From: Bimastos eiseni
Taxonomy: Eukaryota > Annelida > Clitellata > Crassiclitellata > Lumbricidae
DNA length: 64,000 nucleotides
Direction: 5' to 3'
Assembly (NCBI GenBank): GCA_959347315.1
Contig: OY365811.1
Coordinates: 39,166,633-39,230,632, forward strand
A program made the position numbers and the translations under genes. Below, one piece after another: positions 34,424 to 45,915 of the stretch. The notes beneath the pieces were generated by a model, which saw only the letters and a program-made list of their open reading frames with translations, was not told the origin of the DNA and did not search any database. Position 1 is the stretch's first letter; each line of letters opens with the position of its first letter.

Positions 34424-34840
34424 TATGACCACGTTAGGTAGCCAAGAAGAATATTTATCGAAAAACAGTAATACAATCAAGAAGAGATATCGCGGGAAAA
34501 CCGCAATTAAAGATACTGCGTTCAGACACACAAGTAAAGATATCGCGGGGAAACCGCGAGTAAAGATATTGTTGCGATCAGACATGCAAGTCAAGAAACC
34601 ACGGAAGACCGCGGGAGTAAGTATGACCACGTTAGGTAGCCAACAAGAATATTTGTCGAAAGACCGTAAGACAATCAAGAAGTATCACGGGGAAACCGCG
34701 AATAAAGATATTTCGAATCAGACGCGCAAGTAAAGATATCGCGGGAAAACCGCGAGTAAAGATATTGCGATTAGACACGTAAATAAAGAAACCACGGAAG
34801 ACCGCGGGAGTAAGTATGACCACGTTAGGTAGCCAAGTAT
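34424..34840. repeat. Tandem repeat of about 195 bp carrying GC hairpins
   Basis: The word TATGACCACGTTAGGTAGCC starts at 34424, 34622 and 34815, and a degenerate form is at 35224. Each unit contains several short hairpins: the type CGCGGggaaaCCGCG at 34543-34557, and variants near 34491, 34686 and 34739. ACCACGGAAGACCGCGGGAG occurs near 34598 and 34791. AGTAAAGATAT links the hairpins. Confidence 0.85.
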
Positions 34841-34944
34841 ATATATTACAGGGGAAAAGAAGATGAGGCAACAGCCGCAATTATTGAGGTCTTCGGCACC
34901 AGTCACGACCGTTTCTTGTAATCATCGTAAGCACCAAGGGGGTC

Positions 34945-35085
34945 ACCCTCCCCGTATTTATCGAACGTATTCAATGGGAAACTTTCCCCGTATTTATCGA
35001 ACGTATTCAATGGGAAACTTTCCCCGTATTTATCGAACGTATTCAATGGGAAACTTTCCCCGTATTTATCGAACGTATTCACCGG
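34945..35085. repeat. Minisatellite, 36-bp unit (CCCCGTATTTATCGAACGTA...)
   Basis: Just under four copies of a 36-bp unit that also contains TTCAATGGGAAACTTT. As 36 is divisible by 3, a short Pro-Arg-Ile-Tyr-Arg-Thr-Tyr frame repeats without stops. It is not evidently a gene. Confidence 0.9.
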
Positions 35086-35970
35086 CCTCTCTTTCGGTCT
35101 GTACGGTTGCTACTACGGGAATCTAGGCGGCTTGTATTTCTAGCGGCCACCCTAATTTTCTCGGTCTCGGCCACCCGGAACTTTTGCGTATCCGACAACC
35201 TGCTGGAAAACGCGAGGATTAACTATGACCAATCTAGGTAGCCAACCTTTATATTTCTTGGTTACCAAAACTTTCTCACGGTCTGCGCGGTCGGGGATTT
35301 TTCCCAGTCTATATATCTGTCGGCCGCCGATGCCTCTCTCGGTATATGCGGTCGGTCCCTTCTGGGACTCACCCAGTCTGTCTCACTGTCGGCCGACGAG
35401 GCCTCTCTTGGTATATGCGAACGGCTAACCCGGGCCTTACCCGGTCTTTACACAGACCTGTGATTTATTTATTTCACTGTCGGACCTTCCCGAGGAAGCA
35501 ACCTCTCGATCGGCTGCAGACTTTCTCGCGATCGATAACAGGGTGGGGCCCCAGCCCTATCAGATCGGCAGAGTCGGTCTCAACACCAGACGCTCGGCTG
35601 TAGCTCGGACCAGTTATTGGACGCCCTCTCGTCCGCAACTATATTTTCTCGAAACTTGCCGTGAACCAAGCTTTGAACGAACGCTCACCGACCACACGGG
35701 TGTGTGGTATTAATCGCTAACCAAAGAATTCAATGCACCGTATATGCAGAGCAGTCGTCACCACTCTACGATATAAGCGACGCACCGCATGTGAGGCTAT
35801 ACTCAACCCGATTCATGCGTCTGCACGCTATGCACAGAACTACAAACCGCCTATCGGTCTTCCCTCCAATACCAACACTGTAAGAAAATGCACGTAAATT
35901 AAGCGCTATGGCGAGCCGATTAACTACGAACAAATTCTTTAATCTAAGCCTTGTGGCCTGTCCGCCACAA
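35086..35970. other. CpG-rich unassigned segment
   Basis: Rich in CGG/TCGGCC words: GGTATATGCG occurs at 35340 and 35410, and TCGGCCG at 35321 and 35390. The base content differs from the AT-rich surroundings. It ends at another (AAT)n tract. Probably part of a degraded mobile element. Confidence 0.4.
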
Positions 35971-35986
35971 TAATAATAATAATTTC

Positions 35987-36027
<41 letters not shown>

Positions 36028-36046
36028 TTACAATAATAACAATTTC

Positions 36047-36090
<44 letters not shown>

Positions 36091-36095
36091 TTACA
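35971..36095. repeat. (AAT)n microsatellite
   Basis: AAT array with AATTTC and AACAATTAC interruptions. Confidence 0.93.
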
Positions 36096-36229
36096 ATAAA
36101 GATGTTGATGATGACGACGACAAACGACATTGATTATGATTAAATTAATAATGGAGATGACGATATTGATAGTAAAGATGATATAATCCACAATTGGGAT
36201 GTTATAACCAATAATTGCGACGATAAAAT

Positions 36230-36440
36230 TGATAGTGAGGATGATGATTAATAATGGCGATGCTGAAGCGATTAATTGCGATGCTGAAGCCATTAATTGC
36301 GATGCTGAAACCATTAATTGCGATTCCGTAGTCAATAATTGTGATGATGAAATTAATAGTGAAGATGATAAAATTAATAATAGCGATGATAAAGTTAATT
36401 ATGGCGATGATGATGTGATGATAATCATCATCATCATCGT
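36230..36440. repeat. Minisatellite, about 21-bp unit (GATGCTGAAGCCATTAATTGC)
   Basis: Three good units at 36258-36325, then degenerate GATGATAAAATTAAT units. Confidence 0.75.
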
Positions 36441-36529
36441 GAAATTGTGATGATGATAACCACAATGACATAATAATAGTTATGGTAGTAATAATAGTAG
36501 TGTTCGTGATTGGAATAATAAAAATAATT

Positions 36530-36553
36530 ATTACAATAATAATAATAATGGAA

Positions 36554-36588
<35 letters not shown>

Positions 36589-36610
36589 TATAGTAATAAT
36601 AATAATGGAA

Positions 36611-36651
<41 letters not shown>

Positions 36652-36700
36652 TATAGTAATAATAATAATAATAATAATAATGACAATAATAATAATGACT
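36530..36700. repeat. (AAT)n microsatellite
   Basis: AAT arrays separated by GGAAGT, including an internal duplication of the block ending TATAGTAATAATAATAATGG. Confidence 0.93.
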
Positions 36701-37328
36701 ATTATGATAAGGATAATGTTGAAAATAATAAAAAGCATTCATTGATTTTGGTCATAAAATTAGTTGAAAAGCTAATAATCTCTCTGAATTCACTTAATTC
36801 GTCTTTCACTTGTAACTCCTTTAACTAATTCGTCAATGATCGAATCACTTCATTTCATGACTTGTAGTTGGCCTAATTCATTAACAAGCTATTTACTTAT
36901 TCTATTAAAATACATTAATCGAATATCTTGTTCATTCGTCGTTCTTAAAATATAAGAACGCAGATGTAATTCAGCGAAAAATGTGCTTATTCATCCATTT
37001 CACCCGATTGCATTTTAAGGTTTATGATGAGCATCATTAATATTAGCGACCTAATCTGGCAATAAATTACTATTTCTACGAATTGTTGTGTTATCGTTAC
37101 CCGGCGGAAGTGCTGATTAATTCTTTTCCGCTTCTAAGACAAACAGCCAGAGAAGTTACTTGAATCTAAAGTATACTCGATACAGGCAAGCACGTGATGT
37201 CATTTAGCTGTTTTTTAAAGATAGTTTGATTAAGAGTCGAAATTCGTCAAGTTGCCCGGCGTAATATTGATAAATTTTATCATCCAAACTGGGAAAACCC
37301 ACCATCATAACCATCCAGCTTAGCACGT

Positions 37329-37335
37329 TATAAAA
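37329..37335 (+). promoter_or_regulatory. TATA box of the TNF-receptor-like gene
   Basis: TATAAAA lies 58 bases before the start codon at 37387. Expected transcription start about 37357-37363. A 7-codon upstream ORF (ATG at 37349, stop ending 37372) lies close to or just before that point, so it may or may not be in the mRNA. Confidence 0.6.
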
Positions 37336-37386
37336 CCGAAGTCACTGAATGAGTCTGCATACGTCCTCGTAAGAAACCGTCTCAAA

Positions 37387-38652
37387 ATGGTCGAAATTTT
37401 CTCTTTCTTCAGCACCCGCGCCAAATCGCCCTGTGGAAGGATGCTCTTCGTAAGTCCGGAGAGTCTCGGTAAGCTCTTCATCGTCTTCTACGTTGCCCTG
37501 ATAGTTCCCGGGGCGACTGGCAGGGCGAGTTCCCACTCACCGAAGTCCGACCAAAGCGTCCAATGCGGACCCTACGTTGTCTGTGACCTGACATCGCACT
37601 TCTGTGACACTGTCATGAACATCTGTGTCAGGTGTAGCGATGATTGTCATCCAGGTAGAATCGGGGGAGACTCGCTGGCCGAGGAAGACTGCAAGAGAAA
37701 GTGCAAAGGTAGGTCATCGATACACGTTTCTCTAATTCAATCTTGAGATTTCTATTCATTCATTCATTTTGGCCTTTATATAGCGCCCCCTCAAGAAATC
37801 TACTCAGACGTACTTCCAATCCAACCATGGCTATACAAATCAGTCTTACGCAAATTGTTAAACAGGGACTCATTACTCCTTGGCAACAGTCGCATCTCTA
37901 AGGGGAGTGTGTTCCAAATAGTGTCACCCTTCCACTTGACTTAATCTCAATAAGACCCAACCATCATTCCAGAAGGGTCCGTTTGGATAAGAGACGGATC
38001 CATAGATACATACCATTGCATGCAGGACTCGTTTTGGCATGTTACATCTCTTTACGATTTACCGGTCAGCTGTTAACATTTTAAAGATGTCGACCATGAC
38101 TTTATTTCGGGTGGTGAGAGTCCGAAGTCTGGATAAAGTAGGAGGGCGACATCAGCCAGCTTTAATATGACGTCCACAGCGTCTTTAAACGGAACTTCCA
38201 TACCTACTCACCATTACAACAGCCTACACAAAAGCATTTTTAAAGCAGGCTCAAAATACGTAAAAGAATGAATGTCTTTCTGTCCCAATGGTTGCCTTCG
38301 TCCATATCCTTACACTACCACTCCTCCCCTCCTGGCTTTGGTTTCTTATGGGTTTGATTGTATCAAAGGTTCCTATCGGACCACTGAGTCTCTCTATCGC
38401 CAGACAACGGATCACTTTCAATCAAGTGTGACTCCATGCGGATAAGCAATACGGCTGAATATGCATGACCCTGACATTGATTGAGTTTCGACAAAATTGA
38501 CCTCTGCAGGTCAGAATCATCAGACGTTCGATAAAATCGGACGACATTCCTAACTGCCCATCCCATAACATCTATTAAATCTAGCATACATATATATATA
38601 TATGTATATATATGCATATATATGATACATGTACGTGCCTATAGGCTAATAC

Positions 38653-38684
<32 letters not shown>

Positions 38685-41600
38685 TCTACTTTCTATGTAT
38701 AGGCCCATAAGCACTGCAATGTTGTCGTGTTGTATATTATCAAGTGCGTTCTGCAGATATCCTGCTCTGTGCGTGTCTAGACTTGAGATATCATTTAACA
38801 GTAGGTTGTATATTCAACACGAGCTAGAACTTGTCGTCGCCTACGTCGTTAGTGTCAATCACATGACCTTCATTTTGTGGCGGCTAAACCTCCGAGTTTT
38901 GACCTTCAGTAGAGGTCAAAACATATCAAACAGGGAGATTTATAATTCGATTGTTATCAGTTTACGAGGTTCAACCCAATGCCTCTTTTTCCAACAAATC
39001 TATAAATACTAAGTAATTAAAGTCACTAAACAAATACATATATATCAACTGTATTGTGGTCATTTATTTACACCTTATTAAAAGCATTTCCTTTATTATA
39101 TATATATATATATATATTATTTATTTATGTATTTATTTTTTTATAAATCGGCCAGCTCAGGTCCTATTCATGGAATTTAGATGACAAACTTACATAAAGT
39201 AACCTAACGTTTATTTATCCTCTGAGGTATACGGTACAGTGCTTTGTGTTTGTAGTAATGATAAAACAATCTCTGTATGTCATTATACAGTATGCAGTAC
39301 ACATACAAAAGCGTTGTATGCATATAATACGCGCATTCATTCATTCATTCATTTTTTGTTTTGTTCTGTTCAGTTTATTATGAAGTGAAAGAAGAAAGCG
39401 ATCGACTGATTGCCGAAGAATCAAGAGTGACAAAAGAGACAAAAGAGACAAAAGAGACAAAAGAGACAAAAGAGACAAAAGAGACAAAAGAGACAAAAGA
39501 GAAACAATCAAAAGTCAATCTCAATCATCGATCCGATGAGAAATATCTACAGCTTTCAGTCAGATCTCTAAATCTAATCAACGCAGGTACGTCTAAATCT
39601 CCTCGTCTCTGCCTAGCTGTCAGTGTCTCTGCCTGTGTGTCTGCCTGTGATCACATTCATGTCCGTGTGTGTCGTTGTGTTCGTCCGTCTGCTGTATTGT
39701 ACTTAAACAATTTTTATAGCGCCTCTAGTAAGTGCTGCAGGTTTGTGGGAATTCGAAGAGGGTGAGAGACTGCCAGAATGAGTTTTTAGTGTATATCTGC
39801 ATGTGTGTATGTCAGCGTGTGCTTGTGTCTGTTTGTCCATGCATCTATTTGGCTCTATACCAGACAGACAGACAGACAGACAGACAGACAGTGACAGACA
39901 GACGGAGACATACAATACAATTATTGTTTGTTTCGCACTGCCTGCTTGCTTGCCTGTCTGTCTGTCTATCTGTTTGTTTGTCACTGTCTGTCTGTGCGTG
40001 TCTGTCTCTGTGTATGTCTGTAAGTTAGTCTGTGTGTGCCTTTGTATATCCGTCGATGCCTGCAACAACCGCTGAATATATTGTTGGAGCAGAATAGCGT
40101 TCTATTCGTGGGGTAATGGTGGGGGTAAGAAGTAGACATTGACTGGTTCAATCATATTTATTGATTATTGTGCAATCGACATAGATGTCGCTTCTGCCCT
40201 GGTGTTCGATAAACTCCACTGCTTCACTCAACACGTGGCTTAGTTTAGCAACAGCTATTATTCCGAATAATACTCTGAATAATACCCCGAAGATGCTCTC
40301 AGAACCTTACTTATTCCTTGCCTCTACTTCGCTCAATTTCCTCTTCTCTCCCTTCGTTCCGTCGATCCGTCTATTTGTTTGCTTGAATATCCTTCCTTTT
40401 CTTCCTTCCTTTCTTTCGTTTTGAATGTGTTAGTCCGTCCGTCAATCCGTTTTTTCTTCTTTCATTCAGTTCGTTTCGTTGTTCTTCCTTCCGTCTCTCC
40501 TCCCTTCCTTCCTTCCTTCCCTCTTTCCTTCCTTCCTTCCTTCCTTCCTCCCTTCCTTCCTTTCTTCCTTCCTTCCTTCCTTCCCTACCTCCCTCTCAAA
40601 TGCCGAAGCTAAGGAAACTAACACGTCATACCAATGGCTGCCGTTGTCTCACGGGTTTCGGAGGAGGATATTCTCTCTTCATTAATTGTATTCATAATTC
40701 ATTCGTCAGAACATTGATATATTATGTTAAGTGATCGATCTCTTAACGGTTGCGTCTGTTTTCCTGTTGCAGGCGACGATTTGACGGTAGCGAGAGTTGA
40801 GCTGTTGATGGTCATCGAGACAATAGGAGTTGCAGTCATTACTATCCTCCTCTTCATCATCTCCATCTGCCTCATCATTCTCATACAACGACAACGTCAG
40901 TATTACTGAAACAACACACGCGTATTATATTCTTCCATGTATACGCATGTATAAGTAGGCCTATGTATATATATATGTACATATTTGTATAGGTATGTAC
41001 ACCTATACAGTCATACATGTATATGTTTGTAGGACTATGTATTATGAAAAGATATTGTGTTTATAAACTGTTCATGCATATAAACTATATATGCAGTCAT
41101 GTGTTTATATATGCCAGTCCTATATGTGACGGGCCGCGTATACTTAGTCTACCGTATACGGATCCCAGGACATCAGTCTAATTGTGTTTAATCAAGGCCG
41201 TACCGAGGAGGCAGCGGGGCCGTGGCCCAGGGCGCACACGTGGAAAGGGCGCAAATTTCAGGATGGAATAACTAATTATGCCATAAAATGCACTACTTTG
41301 AAAAATGTGGGGAGCCAGATTGATGCTAGGCACAGGGCGCAATTATAGCTCGGTACGGTCCTGTGCTTAATTGTAAATTTAATCATTTACATTTAGTGGA
41401 ATGTTAATGAAAATGGTACAACAAGTGATATCTAGCCATTCCACTGTAACAGAATAGTATATAAAGCTACTTCTTCATGCAAAGGGAGGGGACTTTCCTT
41501 TTAACAATTTATTCAGCATCGTGTTCATCTGGTACAAATGTAAAAAGTAGTCATACGGTCCTGGACCAGTGCATGTAATTCTGGCTAATTTTCAAATTTG

Positions 41601-42167
41601 AATAAGAAGACACTGTGAAAATTCTGCGACTCGCATATAAGTCGATGTGTGATCTGTCGCCTATGTATTTATGATCGCATCGGTGTGTGCATGCGTGTTT
41701 ACACTTAGTATGCAATTAAAACTGATAATAAGTTATACACTGCGACAATAGACTGCGAACTCATACTGAAATAGAAAATAGGCACCGCCTACTTCTTCAG
41801 CTTCCAGTTTCTCATTCGCTAAGATGGATATTGTTTTGACCAATCAGCGCATCGAACATAATGTGCCCCTCCCCGCTTGTAGAAAAGAATACTGAGAATG
41901 AAACCAATGCACCGCCATTTTATTGATGGACACACTCTTATCCGCTTTGAGGGCGGTCCTTTGTCCGCTGTAACGCCCAGAAAGGCGTGTCTTCGACAAA
42001 CGATCAATTCTGAACATTTAAAAAAACTAATTCCTTAACAATAGATTTAGCAATTAATTAGTATTAGTAATAAGTGTGTCATATTGTGCCCTTTGCGTGT
42101 TTTAGGAATAAGAACAGTGTACAGCTACAGCTCACTTGATACGGATCGTAAAACGGGTTCAGGATGA
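37387..42167 (+). CDS. Single-pass membrane protein with a BCMA/TACI-like cysteine-rich domain (putative TNF receptor family)
   Basis: Four inferred exons: 37387-37708, 39374-39586, 40773-40895, 42106-42167 (720 nt, 239 residues). All introns are GT-AG and the phases agree (1/1/1). A signal peptide ends near residue 45 (hydrophobic LFIVFYVALIV at 30-40); Met19 is an alternative start. The ectodomain has eight Cys (60, 66, 73, 80, 83, 87, 102, 106). The last five, C-x2-C-x3-C-x14-C-x3-C, match the spacing of the single domain in BCMA and TACI except for a longer fourth gap. A (TKE)8 stalk at 127-150 comes from a 9-bp tandem repeat. Exon 3 encodes the membrane helix (about 196-216, IGVAVITILLFIISICLIIL). 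The tail is RTVYSYSSLDTDRKTGSG. Without the last splice the frame stops at 40907-40909 (RQRQYY end). Family assignment rests on Cys spacing and topology only. No death domain. A polyadenylation signal AATAAA lies at 43045. Confidence 0.75.
38586..38690. repeat. TA/TATATG microsatellites (intron 1)
   Basis: Two TA-rich runs within the first intron of the receptor-like gene. Another lies at 39098-39122. Upstream in the intron, 38128-38155 carries a core-B fragment (GGATAAAGTAGGAGGGCGAC), and 37776-37790 and 39713-39726 (intron 2) carry a TATAGCGCC repeat word. Confidence 0.7.
39430..39501 (+). repeat. In-frame 9-bp repeat ACAAAAGAG x8 (exon 2)
   Basis: Eight perfect units inside coding exon 2, each encoding Thr-Lys-Glu. 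Length changes by whole units keep the reading frame. Confidence 0.95.
39840..40050. repeat. CAGA/CTGT microsatellites (intron 2)
   Basis: (CAGA)n at 39862-39905, then (CTGT)n at 39950-40020: opposite-strand related arrays able to pair with each other. Confidence 0.75.
40478..40595. repeat. (CTTC)n microsatellite (intron 2)
   Basis: TTCC tetranucleotide array, strongly pyrimidine-rich, about 180 bp before the exon 3 acceptor. Confidence 0.9.
41193..41363. mobile_element. hAT-type MITE (171 bp) in intron 3 of the receptor-like gene
   Basis: Termini CAAGGCCGTACCGAG and, inverted, CAGGACCGTACCGAG. Flanking 8-mers TGTTTAAT (41185-41192) and TGCTTAAT (41364-41371) differ at one base, as expected for an aged target duplication. 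Non-coding. Confidence 0.8.
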
Positions 42168-43190
42168 AGAAACTCTCAATCTATGGGAACATCACTTGAA
42201 TTTCACAGGGAAACATCCACGCATGTGACCTGCCCGCCATTCGTTCAGCCAATCGTATTCGATGCGTCTGTCCTCTAAAATAACCAACCAGCGTTGAGCA
42301 CTCATTTTGAAAGACGAAATCAGCATGAACCAACAGAGGACACCCTAACTGACTTACAATCAATTACATTGCAACAAATAAGAACAGTGTTTGATGCTGC
42401 GAAGTGGATTTTTCCCTGCGGCGCCATTGAATATTATCCCTGCTATAAGAGATTCCTCGTGGAATTGAGATCACACAGAAATATGGCTTCTATAATTACA
42501 CAAAAATCACATAACAAATTAGACCGGGCATAATTATGATATCAGGTTCGCCGACATGAATTCCGGACCCTTACGCAAAGTATCTCCTGGCCCCTAGGCA
42601 AAGCAGTCACTGGCCTCTTAGACGGAAGAGGACGTGTTCTATGCCAAAAAATGATAAATAGCGTATGGGAGTAATATTCAGAAGTTGAATTTTGAACTGA
42701 TTGCAGTTAAATGTCAGTATCATAATATTTAAAACGACATAAATCAGAAACTTGCACCTGGCTATAATAATTTTCCCGCCTGCATGAATTCATATCATTG
42801 CTTTAATCCCGCCTTCCAAGCAATCGGTATAAGCGCATTGAGAGAGGCCTTTGGCGAATGTATTTAGTACAGCTGTATATTACGTCTTAAAGAGTATATG
42901 TGTTAAATTGCCTCTGTATAAATATGTGCCTGTTGAGAAGGATCTGCCAGTAAATTTAATGTTTCATATCGTGTAAAGAAGACATTTTTTTAATTTATAA
43001 CGAACGTAGACCAGCATGTATCTTGTAAGTTATTTCATAACCCAAATAAAGTTCGGAAAACTACGCATTGCTTCCGTTTCTTGAAAAATTAATTAACACA
43101 TGGCCTAATATATGTTAGGTCAGCATAAGTTCACTTACCAATCAATCAGCTTTATTTTTAGCCACAACAGTATAGTAATGAATAATATAA
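42168..43190. other. 3' flank of the receptor-like gene; no other gene seen
   Basis: AT-rich. Holds the AATAAA at 43045-43050. A 79-residue frame at 42294-42533 has no recognisable domain. Confidence 0.4.
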
Positions 43191-43196
43191 TGAAAG

Positions 43197-43584
43197 CATT
43201 AGCGTCGCCACGGGGGCAAGGGGCAGCTGCCCCCCCCCCCCATCCCGGCCCAGGCTGGGTCTTGGGATTCGTGCAAATCCGAAGAGTTTTTATATGGGGA
43301 AGTACCCTTCGTGATTTTTATTTTGACATTTCACAATTAAGGTCCTCTGCACATAGTGTAGTCAAATTTTGTCACAAATCGAGGTGCTTTAGGTAGTTTT
43401 ATTTCGAAATTATGGTTGAAAATTTGTGGCAAATAAGAGCCCAAAATGTACTTCATTTGGCATCAAATGTCTAATATTGCGCAGGCTTCTGGGTTTCGAC
43501 TCAAACCCCGATAGAGAAACCGCCAACTCGTTACGGCTTTTTGCTCCTCCAACCTCCAAATTCTGGCGAGTGGCGACGCCACTG
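43197..43584. mobile_element. Probable hAT-type MITE (about 388 bp)
   Basis: Right terminus, inverted, reads CAGTGGCGTCGCCAC. The left reads CATTAGCGTCGCCAC. The shared core GCGTCGCCA is perfect. The interior starts with G/C-rich runs (GGGGGCAAGGGGCAGCTGCC) typical of such elements. I found no matching 8-bp duplication, so it may be chimeric or decayed. Confidence 0.5.
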
Positions 43585-44801
43585 TATACACCACATATTT
43601 TACAAACAACTCTACACAGCAATGCATTTCAAGATGAGGCTGGGCTGCACGGGTAGTTTTACTTTAAAACTTGATTTAATTGACTATGGCTTGCTTTTGA
43701 AGTCAAGAAAGACACTGCAATTTCCACTTCTTTTACTGCGAACACCCAAATATCTAAACGCCTTCTGAAGTCTAAATTCTCAGCTTCCTTATATGTAAGA
43801 TAGACAGACCTGGGGCTTCGCTGGGAAGCTTACAACGCTCCCCAGAACCCCTATAGTCGTTATGAATTTTTTGTTCCACACCCTCCCAACCTCGAAGTTG
43901 CTCTGGCGACGCAACTGCATGAAAGTCATATAAAAAATAAAATTGGGTGGACCCAATTAAAGGAACACCAGTTCCTCTAAAACAGGGTATCAAATAATAG
44001 GCCTACTATGCTAATATATAGTGACCACTGACCAAGCTGACTTATTAAGTATTGGCCTAGCTCATTTTTTTATATTTTAAACGTATAAAATTTTGAGGTC
44101 TTTTCTTCTTGCATATTTAGGTCATTGACAATGCGCCAGTAAACATGCCAGCCAATATTTCTTATTAGGATTATGATTATTATATTTTAATCATTAAAGG
44201 CGCCAAATAAATTGGAACAATGTATCTGGCTTCTATTACAATTACATCAACCGTAGCGTTTGCTTCAAAATGTATTGAAGGCCTTCTACTTTATTTTATT
44301 TTCTTATTTTACGCATTTGATCAATTTAAGTATTAAGTAAGTAATCTTTATTGGTGCGACATTAGCCCTCGTACTTTAGCGACATCTGGTGGCTGACAGT
44401 ATGCCGACCACGTGGACATAACCTCATTCATAATAATTATTATTATCAAAGTCAATATCTGGACTGAGATATTTAAGGTTAGGAAGTTGATGTATGTTAA
44501 CTTATAACATAGCGCCGCTGTGCCAAAAATATCGAAGATCACTAGCGCCGACCTCTTGTCCTTCATCTAGGACAAAAAAATTACGATCGAGAATTAATCA
44601 GAGGGCCTGCATGAAGAACTCCCCATGCAATGTATCATAGGCCCACTAACGAAAATTCAAGTGAGCGAAGAATGCCTCGTGAACGCCACAATTTCAATAA
44701 TTTAGACCTTTTGATTTAAAGAAGTATAGCACCTATAACACCTAAATTGTTTACTTTTGAGGAATTACTTAGTTATTTTCCCTGACCATATACTACCTTT
44801 A

Positions 44802-44936
44802 GACCCTATGAACAGATTTGTCTGGGGTCAGTGTGGTGGCTAGGTCGGACGCTGCCCTAGTGCTTAGGCTAGGCCCTTCTTTTTCTGTTACCTTGTTGTT
44901 TAGAAGGATGGCACTAGCGTCGCCATCTACTGAATG
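44802..44936. repeat. 135-bp direct repeat, copy 1
   Basis: Base-for-base identical to 45367-45501. Begins GACCCTATGAACAG and ends ATCTACTGAATG. The minus-strand frame through it appears in both copies, but I recognise no domain. Confidence 0.95.
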
Positions 44937-45319
44937 TTCGTGTAACAGAGTGAGCTCCTGTTGGACGTTCACTCGTTCCCACATGGAACTCGAATGGAGC
45001 CCATAATAATGGTACCCATAAAGTGTCCATGGAAATGCTGACAAGGTGGGCCTATAGCTTATGGGACTGAGACCGCGTGGTGCTTAGTAATATACGTTGG
45101 CGATCGTGAAGTGTTTAATTAAGATTATTTTCGGGCATTTGTCTAGTGCGTTACTTTCAATGTGATTAGTAGTACTCGCCAATATTATGTATCTAGAATG
45201 GCTTTGGTCTGCATTTGTTTCTTTTTCCTTTGAATTTCGTGTGTCCAAACCATCGAAAATCTCTGTTAACGACTTTGGTGGGCTGTGCTTGGCCCTTACG
45301 AGTTTGAAGATTACCAGAG

Positions 45320-45915
45320 TTTTATGGTCTTGAGACAGTGTCTCGGTCTCGAGACGTCTCCTGACCGACCCTATGAACAGATTTGTCTGGGGTCAGTGTG
45401 GTGGCTAGGTCGGACGCTGCCCTAGTGCTTAGGCTAGGCCCTTCTTTTTCTGTTACCTTGTTGTTTAGAAGGATGGCACTAGCGTCGCCATCTACTGAAT
45501 GAAGATTTTTCGTGTCTCGGTCTCGGAAACCTGCTGTCTCGGTCTCGATCTCGAGGTAGTGTCTCGAATTTTTATAAACTGTCTTGAAGTGAAAGTCTTG
45601 TTCTGTCTCGAACAAGATATCTCGATAAGTTTCGCGTTTAAAACTGTCTTAAAATCTTGCGGCAATATAAAAACTGTTCTCAGGAATTGGTACTATACAT
45701 GTATACATTATAAGTTTCAAATTGAAATTACGAATAAACCTTATTCCAGAAAACTGATACGTTAGTATTTTACAGCATTTTTTAATAGGATCACTTGTCT
45801 TTTACTGTCTCGTACTGTCTTGAGTCTAGTGTCTCGGGCTTGGTACCTCTCTGTCTCAGTCTCGGTCTCGACATATCACTGTCTCGGTCTCGTCTTGAAA
45901 TGTCAAGTCTTGCAT
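45320..45915. mobile_element. GTCTCG-rich element interrupted by the 135-bp repeat
   Basis: Words TGTCTCGGTCTCG recur near 45339, 45511, 45534, 45856 and 45880 over about 580 bases, and the identical 135-bp repeat sits between the first and second. Resembles non-autonomous DNA transposons made of such words. Ends not defined. Confidence 0.4.
45367..45501. repeat. 135-bp direct repeat, copy 2
   Basis: Identical to 44802-44936. The copies start 565 bases apart. No target duplication is visible at either copy. Confidence 0.95.

Noticed and set aside
38456..38545. Possible hammerhead ribozyme on the minus strand (CTGATGA ... GAAA)
   Set aside because: The core words are present, but the bases directly next to them do not close stem II, and stems I and III do not form.
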